Assembly: GCA_947307375.1 (NCBI GenBank)
Contig: CAMZIX010000070.1
Location: forward strand, 1-6,764
Reading direction: 5' to 3'
Source: an uncultured Clostridia bacterium
Lineage (GTDB): Bacteria > Bacillota_A > Clostridia > Oscillospirales > Oscillospiraceae
Length of the DNA: 6,764 nt
Part shown: positions 1 through 6,685 of the stretch, one piece after another
Layout of the letters: every line of letters starts with the position of its first letter
Numbering within the stretch: the stretch's first letter is position 1
Notes under the pieces: model-generated
The model's database searches: none
Seen by the model: only the letters and a program-made list of their open reading frames with translations
Told to the model about the DNA's origin: nothing
Made by a program: the position numbers and the translations under genes

Positions 1-2804
1 CCGAAATGACCAACATCGGCATGCCGGTCCCCCAGGGCTTCACCATCACCACCGAAGCCTGCACCCAGTACTATGAGGACGGCCGCACGATCAACGACGA
101 GATCATGGGCCAGATCATGGAGTACGTCGAGAAGATGGAGGAGATCAACGGCAAGAAGTTCGGCGATCTCAAGAACCCCCTGCTCGTCTCCGTCCGTTCC
201 GGCGCCCGCGCCTCCATGCCCGGCATGATGGACACCATCCTGAACCTCGGTCTGAACGACGACGTCGTCGCCGCCATGATCCAGGGCAACCCCGATCCCA
301 AGTTCGAGCGTTTCGTCTACGACTCCTACCGCCGCTTCATCCAGATGTTCTCCGACGTCGTCATGGAAGTCGGCAAGAAGTACTTTGAGCAGCTGATCGA
401 CGCCATGAAGGAGCGCAAGGGCGTTACCTACGACGTCGAGCTGACCGCCGCCGACCTCAAGGAGCTGGCCGAGCAGTTCAAGGCCGAGTACAAGAAGCAG
501 CTGGGCGAGGACTTCCCCTCCGACCCGAAGGTGCAGCTGTACGAAGCCATCCGCGCCGTGTTCCGCTCCTGGGACAACCCGCGCGCCAACGTCTATCGCC
601 GCGACAACGACATCCCCTACTCCTGGGGCACCGCCGTCAACGTCATGCCGATGGTCTTCGGCAACCTGAACGAGAACTCCGGCACCGGCGTCGCCTTCAC
701 CCGCGACCCCGCCACCGGCGAGAAGAAGCTGATGGGCGAGTTCCTGACCAACGCCCAGGGCGAGGACGTCGTGGCCGGCGTCCGCACCCCGATGCCCATC
801 TCCCAGATGGAGGAGAAGTTCCCCGAGGCCTACGCCGAGTTCATCGACGTGTGCAACAAGCTGGAGGACCACTACCGCGACATGCAGGACATGGAGTTCA
901 CCGTGGAGAACGGCAAGCTCTACATGCTGCAGTGCCGCAACGGCAAGCGCACCGCGCAGGCCGCGCTGAAGATCGCCTGCGATCTGGTCGACGAGGGCAT
1001 GATCGACGAGAAGAAGGCCGTCGCGATGATCGACCCGCGCAACCTCGACACCCTGCTCCATCCCCAGTTCGACGCCGGCAAGCTCAAGGCCGCCACGCCG
1101 ATCGGCAAGGGCCTGGGCGCCTCCCCCGGCGCCGCCTGCGGCAAGGTCGTGTTCTCCGCCGAGGACGCGAAGGAGTGGAAGGCCCGCGGCGAGAAGGTCG
1201 TCCTGGTCCGTCTCGAGACCAGCCCCGAGGACATCGAGGGCATGAAGGCCGCCCAGGGCATCCTGACCGTGCGCGGCGGCATGACCAGCCACGCGGCGGT
1301 CGTCGCCCGCGGCATGGGCAAGTGCTGCGTCTCCGGCTGCGGCGAGATCAAGATGGACGAGGAGAACAAGAAGTTCGAGCTGGCCGGCAAGACCTACCAT
1401 GAGGGCGACTACATCTCCATCGACGGCTCCACCGGCAACATCTACGACGGCGTCATCCCGACCGTCGACGCCCAGATCGCCGGCGAGTTCGGCCGCATCA
1501 TGGGCTGGGCGGACAAGTACCGCCGCCTGCAGGTCCGCACCAATGCCGACACCCCGGCCGACGCCCGCAAGGCGCGTGAGCTGGGCGCGCAGGGCATCGG
1601 CCTGACCCGCACCGAGCACATGTTCTTCAACGACGACCGCATCGCCGCCTTCCGCGAGATGATCTGCGCCGACACGCTCGAGGAGCGCGTCGCGGCTCTG
1701 GCCAAGCTCGAGCCGATGCAGCAGGCCGACTTCGAGGGCATCTACGAGGCCATGGAGGGCACGCCCGTCACCATCCGCTTCCTGGATCCCCCGCTGCATG
1801 AGTTCGTGCCCACCGAGGAAGCCGACATCGAGCTGCTGGCTCAGGCCCAGGGCAAGAGCGTCGAGGCCATCAAGAACATCATCGCCGGCCTCCACGAGTT
1901 CAACCCGATGATGGGTCACCGCGGCTGCCGCCTGGCCGTCACCTATCCCGAGATCGCCGAGATGCAGACCCGCGCCGTCATCAAGGCCGCGCTGGCCGTC
2001 CAGGCCCGTCACCCCGAGTGGACGATGGTCCCCGAGATCATGATCCCGCTGGTCGGCGAGGTCAAGGAGCTCAAGTACGTCAAGGACGTGGTCGTCAAGG
2101 CCGCCGACGAGCTGATCGCCGCCTCCGGCACCGACATGAAGTACCTGGTCGGCACCATGATCGAGATCCCGCGCGCCGCTCTGACCGCGGACGAGATCGC
2201 CAAGGAGGCCGAGTTCTTCTCCTTCGGCACCAACGACCTGACCCAGATGACCTTCGGCTTCAGCCGCGATGACGCCGGCAAGTTCCTCGGCGCCTACTAC
2301 GACAAGAAGATCTACGAGAACGATCCCTTCGCCCGCGTCGACCAGATCGGCGTCGGCAAGCTGGTGAAGATGGCCGCCGAGCTGGGCCGCTCCGTGCGTC
2401 CCGAGCTGCACCTGGGCGTCTGCGGCGAGCACGGCGGCGACCCGAGCTCCGTCGAGTTCTTCCACAAGGTCGGCCTGGACTACGTGTCCTGCAGCCCGTT
2501 CCGCGTGCCCATCGCCCGTCTCGCCGCCGCGCAGGCCGCGATCAAGGAAGAGGCCGAGAAGGAAGAGGCGCCCAAGAAGGCCGGCATCAAGATCGATCTC
2601 GATCTCGACATCGACAAGGAAGATATCGAGAAGAAGGTCGAGGCCGCCAAGGCCGCGCTGAAGGACGCCGCCGACAAGATCTCCGCCGCCACCGTCGACG
2701 CGAGAGCCGAGCTCAAGGACGTGCTGTCCGCCGGCTTCAAGTCCCTGCTGGCCGGCTGGGAAGAGGCCAAGAAGACCTTCGGCGAGGAGCGCAAGGACAA
2801 GTAA
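1..2804 (+). CDS. ppdK: Pyruvate, phosphate dikinase, 5'-truncated by the window edge, with C-terminal extension
   Basis: Cytoplasmic enzyme interconverting pyruvate + ATP + phosphate with phosphoenolpyruvate + AMP + pyrophosphate; in anaerobes it often works as a glycolytic or gluconeogenic PEP/pyruvate switch. The reading frame is open from base 3. The ATG at base 6 is internal, because the family's start (a GGKGANLAE-like segment) lies upstream; about 28 residues are missing. Numbering from that ATG, the N-terminal ATP-grasp half contains VSVRSGARASMPGMMDT (about residues 62-78) and SGTGVAFTRDPATGE. The swivelling phosphohistidine domain has GGMTSHAAVVARG with catalytic His429. The PEP/pyruvate TIM barrel has LDPPLHEF, NPMMGHRGCRL, FFSFGTNDLTQMTFGFSRDD and GVCGEHGGDPSS with catalytic Cys806. 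All expected catalytic signatures are intact and there is no frameshift. The usual family end (PFRVPIARLAAAQAA) is at about residue 846; 86 further residues follow. Lysine is written only as AAG throughout, suggesting high expression. A strong terminator follows the stop. Confidence 0.97.
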   Translation, partial: EMTNIGMPVPQGFTITTEACTQYYEDGRTINDEIMGQIMEYVEKMEEINGKKFGDLKNPLLVSVRSGARASMPGMMDTILNLGLNDDVVAAMIQGNPDPKFERFVYDSYRRFIQMFSDVVMEVGKKYFEQLIDAMKERKGVTYDVELTAADLKELAEQFKAEYKKQLGEDFPSDPKVQLYEAIRAVFRSWDNPRANVYRRDNDIPYSWGTAVNVMPMVFGNLNENSGTGVAFTRDPATGEKKLMGEFLTNAQGEDVVAGVRTPMPISQMEEKFPEAYAEFIDVCNKLEDHYRDMQDMEFTVENGKLYMLQCRNGKRTAQAALKIACDLVDEGMIDEKKAVAMIDPRNLDTLLHPQFDAGKLKAATPIGKGLGASPGAACGKVVFSAEDAKEWKARGEKVVLVRLETSPEDIEGMKAAQGILTVRGGMTSHAAVVARGMGKCCVSGCGEIKMDEENKKFELAGKTYHEGDYISIDGSTGNIYDGVIPTVDAQIAGEFGRIMGWADKYRRLQVRTNADTPADARKARELGAQGIGLTRTEHMFFNDDRIAAFREMICADTLEERVAALAKLEPMQQADFEGIYEAMEGTPVTIRFLDPPLHEFVPTEEADIELLAQAQGKSVEAIKNIIAGLHEFNPMMGHRGCRLAVTYPEIAEMQTRAVIKAALAVQARHPEWTMVPEIMIPLVGEVKELKYVKDVVVKAADELIAASGTDMKYLVGTMIEIPRAALTADEIAKEAEFFSFGTNDLTQMTFGFSRDDAGKFLGAYYDKKIYENDPFARVDQIGVGKLVKMAAELGRSVRPELHLGVCGEHGGDPSSVEFFHKVGLDYVSCSPFRVPIARLAAAQAAIKEEAEKEEAPKKAGIKIDLDLDIDKEDIEKKVEAAKAALKDAADKISAATVDARAELKDVLSAGFKSLLAGWEEAKKTFGEERKDK
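2544..2801 (+). other. Extra C-terminal tail of PPDK (about 86 residues)
   Basis: This in-frame segment lies beyond the point where the PPDK family normally stops, a few residues after LAAAQAA. It starts with a Lys/Glu-rich hinge (KEEAEKEEAPKK), then a stretch alternating hydrophobic and acidic residues (IKIDLDLDID), then about 55 residues of Ala/Lys/Glu/Asp-rich, probably amphipathic helix with a more hydrophobic patch (LSAGFKSLLAGW) and a charged end (EERKDK). The composition recalls phasin-like or apolipoprotein-like helices, but I do not recognise a family. Codon use matches the rest of ppdK, so it is not an obvious recent read-through into foreign sequence. The boundary is based on remembered PPDK C-termini; the function is unknown. 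Confidence 0.75.
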
Positions 2805-2828
2805 GTCCTTCCCCGCCGCAACAGAAAA

Positions 2829-2868
2829 ACATAAAACGCACGCCGGCTCTCCGGCGTGCGTTTTATGT
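2829..2868 (+). terminator. Intrinsic terminator downstream of ppdK
   Basis: A perfect 18-bp inverted repeat (2829-2846 and 2851-2868) flanks a 4-nt loop, CTCT. The core is a 10-bp GC-rich stem (CGCACGCCGG / CCGGCGTGCG) followed by TTTTATGT, which pairs with the upstream ACATAAAA. It begins 24 nt after the ppdK stop, so it should end the ppdK transcript. The A-rich flank on the left (GAAAAAC) gives a T-rich tail on the other strand, so it could also stop antisense transcription. Confidence 0.9.
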
Positions 2869-2890
2869 CGTTCGGAGGGACGGCGTTTCG

Positions 2891-2919
2891 TTGACACGGG
2901 CAGGGGGATATGATATATT
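2891..2919 (+). promoter_or_regulatory. Sigma-A-type promoter for the downstream four-gene operon
   Basis: A perfect -35 box TTGACA (2891-2896) is followed after exactly 17 bp by TATATT (2914-2919; one mismatch to TATAAT). The bases TG at 2911-2912 are placed correctly for an extended -10 element. The region is an AT-rich island in GC-rich DNA, lying just after the ppdK terminator and upstream of the lipoprotein gene. Transcription would start near 2926, giving a leader of about 65 nt. I see no clear operator, riboswitch or strong hairpin in that leader. Confidence 0.85.
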
Positions 2920-2991
2920 TATTAAGTTGGATATGAATGGAAGTCTGCCCTTTCGGCGGCTTCCCGACAGAAGAAACGGCGGTATCGAAGC

Positions 2992-5436
2992 ATGCATTCT
3001 CGCAGACTGATTGCCATATGCCTGACGCTGGCCCTGTGTCTCGCCCTGTTTTTGTCCGCCTGCGGCGGAGAGAAGCCGGGGGAGGCGGGGCCTGCCGCGC
3101 CCTCCGTCAGCGAGACGCCCCCCGCGGCGATCCCGTCTCCGGCCGCGGCGGAGACGCCGGCGCCGACGCCCGAGCCCGTGGAGACGAGCGTGGTGCTCAG
3201 CGAGCTGATGGCGGTCAACCGCAGCTGTCTGGCCGACGCCGACGGCGCCTTTTACGACTGGATCGAGCTGTGGAACGCCGGGGACGAGACGCAGGAGCTC
3301 GGCGGCTTCTGGCTTTCGGACGATCCGAGCGAGTGGAACAAATGGCAGATCCCGGCGCTGAGTCTGGCGCCGGACGAGCGCGTGCTGCTCTTCTGCGCCG
3401 GCAAGGAGGCGCAGGGCCGGGAGCGCTACGCCGACTTCTCCCTGTCGGCCGAGGGCGAATCGCTCCTGCTCAGCGCGCCCGACGGACAGCTGCTGTGGGA
3501 GCGGAGCTTCCCCGCGCTGGAGGCCGACCAGTCTGTCTGCTGGGAGGGGGAGGAGCCGTTCCTCACCCGGCTGGCTACGCCCGGCTTCGAAAACAGCGAG
3601 GCGGGCTATGAGGCCTTCGCCGCGGCGCGGGATGCGCACGGCGCGCTGGTGATCAACGAGGCGGTGCTCTGGAACGAGGACTACGCCTATCACAACGGCG
3701 ACTTTTTCGACTGGGTCGAGCTGCGCAACGTCGGCGACGAGACGATCCTGCTGAGCGATTATTGCCTCAGCGACGACAGAAACGAGCGGGAGAAATTCCG
3801 CCTGCCCGAGAAAAAGCTGGCTCCCGGAGAGCTGTTCCTCGTCTTCTGCGGGGAGACGGGGGAGTCCGCCTACTGCCACGCGCCCTTCGGGCTGGACGCC
3901 GCCCGCGGCGAATCCCTGTACCTGACCGGGCCGGACGGCGCGCTGTCCGACTATGTCGGCATCTACGGCCTGATCCGCGGCGCGAGCATCGGGCGCAGCG
4001 ACGACTGCGCGGGCTTCGTTCTGTTTGAGAAACGCTCGCCCGGACAGCAGAACCGGGGCGGCATCCGCTTCTTCTCGGCCGCGCCGACGGCGGACCTCAC
4101 GCCCGGCATCTATGAAAACGAAGCGGGCATGGATATCACGCTGGACGGCGCCGGCCCCGTCTACTACACGCTCAACGGCAGCATCCCGACCGAGCGCTCC
4201 ACGCTCGCCGAGGGGCCGATCCATCTGGACAAGACCGGCGTGATCCGCGCCGTCTGCATCGAGCCGGACAAGCTCCCGAGCGAGGTCATGAATTTCAGCT
4301 ATATCCTGAACGAGGAACATACGCTGCCCGTGGTCAGCGTGGTCTGCGATCCCGCGGACTACCAGATGATCACCAGGCAGATCTCCGACGGCAGCTACCC
4401 GGCCCATATCACGCTCTTCGACGGGGACAGGGGCTTCGACCGCGACTGCTATATCAAGATCCACGGCGCCAGCTCCCGCAACATCTGGGTCAAGAAGAGC
4501 CTGAAGGTGATCTTCAAGGGCCGCTGCGGCGGCGATCTGGACTACGATCTGTTCGGCAACGGCATCAGCTCCTTCCATTCCATCCTGCTGCGCGGCGGCT
4601 ATACGACCTTTATGCACATGCTGCGCGATCCGCTGGCGGCCGTCGCCGCCAACCGGGCCTGCGTGACCGATCCCTATGCGCTCGACTCACGCTACGCCAT
4701 GCTGTATCTCAACGGAAAATACGGCGGGCTCTACTGCATCCGCGAGGCCTATTCCGAGGCCTACGCGGCGGCGCACAGCGGCTCTGACCTGGATCAGGTG
4801 GAGATCGAGAAGGCGATCATCACCAACGCGAACAACCCGGAGCTGGCGCAGCTGCTGGGCTCGATCGTCGGCGGCGACATGAGCGATCCGGAGGCCTACG
4901 CCCGCGCGAGCGAGGGCCTGGATATGCAGTCGCTGGCGCAGTGGGTCTGCCTGCAGAGCTATTTCAACAACTTGGATTCGCTGGGCAACATCCGCTACGT
5001 CCGGGGCAATGTGCCGGACAGCCGTTGGCGGCTGATGCTCTTCGACTTCGATCTCGCTATGGAGACAAAGTACGCCTCGATGGAAACCGTTCTGAGCGGG
5101 ACCATGCAGATCAGCCAGGTGATCCTGTCCCTGCGCGCCAGCGAGGAATTCCGCCGGCTGATGCTGGACACGGCGGCGAGCCTCTACCGCAACGGGCTGA
5201 ACGCCGAGACGGTCTGCGCCCTGTTCGACGAGATGGCCGAGGAGGTCTCGCCCGAGATCGACCGCGACATCATGTACTATGAGCGCGCGCCGCGCCGGGC
5301 CTATGACTCCTTCGTCGCCGCGCAGCACGACAAGCTCGGGCCGCTGCGCGACGAGAGCTGGCTGGCCGGCATCCAGGCCTACTGCCGCGTGGACGACGCG
5401 GAGATGCAGGCCGCCTTTCCCGATTTTTATCAGTAA
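2992..5436 (+). CDS. Exported CotH-family kinase lipoprotein with two lamin-tail domains and a chitobiase-C-like domain
   Basis: This 814-residue protein starts with a lipoprotein signal peptide (basic MHSRR, hydrophobic core, lipobox LSAC with acylated Cys24), then a Pro/Ala/Thr/Glu stalk (about 25-64). Two tandem lamin-tail-like beta domains follow (about 66-203 and 218-354), both with the pattern (D)W(I/V)EL.N.GDET..L....LSDD. Next is a chitobiase/beta-hexosaminidase C-terminal-like beta domain (about 359-440; YYTLNGSIPT). The CotH kinase domain runs from about 445 to the end: LPVVSVV, HGASSR (491-496), KKSLKV (501-506), Asp662 and Asn666 in NNLDSLGNIRY, and DFDLAM (685-690). The 23-residue spacing Asp662 to Asp685 equals what I remember for the catalytic and metal-binding aspartates of Bacillus subtilis CotH (D228, D251), so the kinase looks intact. 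CotH phosphorylates spore-coat proteins; the substrate here is unknown. The ATG is set by the signal peptide, although the ribosome site is poor (GGCGG at 2978-2982). First gene of the operon; family call strong, role inferred. Confidence 0.9.
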   Translation: MHSRRLIAICLTLALCLALFLSACGGEKPGEAGPAAPSVSETPPAAIPSPAAAETPAPTPEPVETSVVLSELMAVNRSCLADADGAFYDWIELWNAGDETQELGGFWLSDDPSEWNKWQIPALSLAPDERVLLFCAGKEAQGRERYADFSLSAEGESLLLSAPDGQLLWERSFPALEADQSVCWEGEEPFLTRLATPGFENSEAGYEAFAAARDAHGALVINEAVLWNEDYAYHNGDFFDWVELRNVGDETILLSDYCLSDDRNEREKFRLPEKKLAPGELFLVFCGETGESAYCHAPFGLDAARGESLYLTGPDGALSDYVGIYGLIRGASIGRSDDCAGFVLFEKRSPGQQNRGGIRFFSAAPTADLTPGIYENEAGMDITLDGAGPVYYTLNGSIPTERSTLAEGPIHLDKTGVIRAVCIEPDKLPSEVMNFSYILNEEHTLPVVSVVCDPADYQMITRQISDGSYPAHITLFDGDRGFDRDCYIKIHGASSRNIWVKKSLKVIFKGRCGGDLDYDLFGNGISSFHSILLRGGYTTFMHMLRDPLAAVAANRACVTDPYALDSRYAMLYLNGKYGGLYCIREAYSEAYAAAHSGSDLDQVEIEKAIITNANNPELAQLLGSIVGGDMSDPEAYARASEGLDMQSLAQWVCLQSYFNNLDSLGNIRYVRGNVPDSRWRLMLFDFDLAMETKYASMETVLSGTMQISQVILSLRASEEFRRLMLDTAASLYRNGLNAETVCALFDEMAEEVSPEIDRDIMYYERAPRRAYDSFVAAQHDKLGPLRDESWLAGIQAYCRVDDAEMQAAFPDFYQ

Positions 5437-5448
5437 GGGACGGTGAAG
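5435..5448 (+). promoter_or_regulatory. Ribosome binding site supporting the GTG start of the phosphodiester glycosidase
   Basis: AAGGGA (5435-5440), overlapping the previous stop codon, is followed by GGTGA (5442-5446). Together they resemble an interrupted AAGGAGGTGA. The GGTGA part ends 6 nt before the GTG at 5453, a workable spacing, which favours that start over the internal ATG at 5501. The site sits on the end of the upstream gene, so translation may be partly coupled. Confidence 0.5.
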
Positions 5449-5452
5449 CCCT

Positions 5453-6487
5453 GTGAAGCAAGCAAGTGAAGCCGCGGCCGCCGCGGGCGGAAAAAAGCGG
5501 ATGAAGCTGCCGGTCGTGATCCTGCTGGATCTGCTGTGCATCGGCCTGGGCCTCAACGCCTTTGCCTACGTCCATATCGTGAAGCCCTATTACAGCGCGC
5601 CGGCCCCGGAGCCGGTCCCGATGATCCTGAGCACCCCGGCGCCGACCGAGGCGCCGCCCGCGCCGGAGCCCGTGACGGAAGAGGCGCCGGAGGAGACGGA
5701 GGAAGTCCCGCAGCGGGTCTATACCGGCCCCTGGGGCGAGAAATTCGCCGATCAGCTGACGGAGGGAGAGGTCATCCAGACGGAGGACTCCTACCGCAGC
5801 GCGAACATCAGCGTGACGCTGACGCACGTGGAGGAGGTCGGCCTCGTCTATTCGGTCGCGGAGGTCTACGTCAGCGACATCCGCTTCCTGCGGACGGCCT
5901 TCGGCCCGAACGGCTACGGCACGCGCGGCATGACCGACGAGCTGGCGGTCCAGCACGACGCCGTCGCGGCGATCTCCGGCGACCATTTCCACGCGCGCCT
6001 GGAGGGCTCCGTGATCCGGAACGGTCTGCTGTACCGCGAGGCCTGGTCGCAGGACGTCTGCGTCCTGCTGAAGGACGGGCGGATGCTGATCCTGGACGGC
6101 AGGGACCTGGATATGGAGGAGCTGCAGAAGGCCGAGCCCTGGCAGCTGTGGAGCTTCGGCCCCAGTCTGCTGGACGACGGCGTGGCGCTGGAGGAATTCA
6201 ACAGCACGGTGACCGGGAAAAACCCGCGCTCCGCGATCGGCTATGTCGAGCCGGGACACTATTTCCTGGTGCAGGCCGACGGCCGCGGCGCCAAGGGCTC
6301 CAACGGCATGACGATGCGGGAGCTCGCCGAGCTGTTCGAGAGACTGGGCTGCGTCAGCGCGTATAACCTCGACGGCGGCGCCACGGCCGGCATGGCCTGG
6401 AACGGGGAGCTGGTCAGCTTCCCCTACGGGCGCCCCGTCTCCGATATCATCTATGTGACGGACCATCCGGAAGAAGAGGAGGGATGA
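5453..6487 (+). CDS. Membrane-anchored phosphodiester glycosidase family (NAGPA-like) protein
   Basis: This 344-residue protein has a short basic N-terminus (GGKKRMK), one membrane segment (about residues 19-43) acting as an uncleaved signal anchor, a Pro/Glu/Ala/Thr-rich stalk (about 48-88) and an extracytoplasmic NAGPA-type domain (about 110-337). Recognisable family blocks are AISGDHF (173-179), VIRNGLLYRE, SFGPSLLDDG, NPRSAIGYV (Arg259), the QADGR..GSNGMTMRELAELF segment, and YNLDGGATAGM (Asp307 with Gly308-Gly309). The mammalian relative is the uncovering enzyme that removes GlcNAc from GlcNAc-1-phospho-mannose; bacterial relatives are often labelled exopolysaccharide biosynthesis proteins and act on sugar phosphodiesters. 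The substrate here is unknown, with teichoic acid-like or other glycosyl-phosphate envelope polymers plausible. The GTG start has a ribosome site; ATG at 5501 (residue 17, just before the membrane segment) is the alternative. It begins 16 nt after the CotH-family gene and ends 3 nt before the next gene, so is almost certainly co-transcribed. Confidence 0.88.
   Translation: MKQASEAAAAAGGKKRMKLPVVILLDLLCIGLGLNAFAYVHIVKPYYSAPAPEPVPMILSTPAPTEAPPAPEPVTEEAPEETEEVPQRVYTGPWGEKFADQLTEGEVIQTEDSYRSANISVTLTHVEEVGLVYSVAEVYVSDIRFLRTAFGPNGYGTRGMTDELAVQHDAVAAISGDHFHARLEGSVIRNGLLYREAWSQDVCVLLKDGRMLILDGRDLDMEELQKAEPWQLWSFGPSLLDDGVALEEFNSTVTGKNPRSAIGYVEPGHYFLVQADGRGAKGSNGMTMRELAELFERLGCVSAYNLDGGATAGMAWNGELVSFPYGRPVSDIIYVTDHPEEEEG
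6477..6482 (+). promoter_or_regulatory. Consensus Shine-Dalgarno deciding the GTG start at 6491
   Basis: AGGAGG lies inside the last codons of the glycosidase gene and ends 8 nt before GTG 6491, ideal spacing. The ATG at 6484 is in another frame, only 1 nt from this site, and encodes an arginine-rich shadow product, so the GTG is the better start. Placing the site inside the upstream gene implies translational coupling. Confidence 0.8.
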
Positions 6488-6490
6488 GCG

Positions 6491-6682
6491 GTGCTGAAAA
6501 AAATACTACCCCACGTCTGTCTGGACATGGCGGTGATCTTCCTCACGCTCTGGGTGATCGACCGCTTCAACGGCGCGATGAACATGCTCGGCCGCGATAC
6601 CTTCAAGATCCCCTTCGTGATCTTTCTCGGGCTGGTCCTCGCGGAGTCCGTACTGCTGATCGTCAAGCAGAGAAGGGAATGA
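6491..6682 (+). CDS. Small protein with two membrane segments, function unknown
   Basis: This 63-residue protein starts at GTG with a consensus ribosome site. It has a basic start (MLKK), membrane segment 1 at about residues 9-23 (VCLDMAVIFLTLWVI), a short polar loop (DRFNGAMNMLGRDTFK), membrane segment 2 at about 40-58 (IPFVIFLGLVLAESVLLIV) and a basic tail (KQRRE). The positive ends suggest a hairpin with both termini inside and the loop outside. Acidic residues Asp12 and Glu52 lie within the hydrophobic segments, unusual for a simple anchor. I have an unverified memory of similar proteins with an LPH...IDRFN..M pattern next to phosphodiester glycosidase genes in other clostridia. The 3-nt gap after the glycosidase and 3-nt gap before the next gene argue for a real, co-translated gene, perhaps a partner of the glycosidase. 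No enzymatic motif is visible. Confidence 0.8.
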   Translation: MLKKILPHVCLDMAVIFLTLWVIDRFNGAMNMLGRDTFKIPFVIFLGLVLAESVLLIVKQRRE

Positions 6683-6685
6683 GCG

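Noticed and set aside
2909..2914. TATGAT as the -10 element
   Set aside because: It is only 12 bp from TTGACA; TATATT at 2914 has the correct 17-bp spacing and a TG extension.
2937..3611. A plus-strand frame starting upstream of the lipoprotein gene, right after the promoter
   Set aside because: Its start is attractively placed, but the product becomes an Arg/Gly-rich shadow and overlaps the frame with a clear signal peptide and domains.
2863..4617. A 584-codon open frame on the minus strand
   Set aside because: It lies antisense to the lipoprotein kinase gene, spans the promoter and leader, and has a biased Ala/Arg/Val/Asp/Gln composition with no recognisable domain. Long antisense frames like this are expected opposite GC-rich coding sequence.
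5501..5503. ATG as the glycosidase start
   Set aside because: Possible, since it directly precedes the membrane segment, but GTG 5453 has the better ribosome site and gives a normal basic N-terminus. Kept as an alternative only.
4687..5556. A 289-codon open frame on the minus strand
   Set aside because: It is antisense to the CotH catalytic region, where the plus strand has intact motifs; composition is typical of a shadow frame.
5270..6466. A 398-codon open frame on the minus strand
   Set aside because: It is antisense to the glycosidase, has low-complexity Arg/Ala/Gln-rich composition with no motif, and the opposite strand encodes a clear enzyme family.
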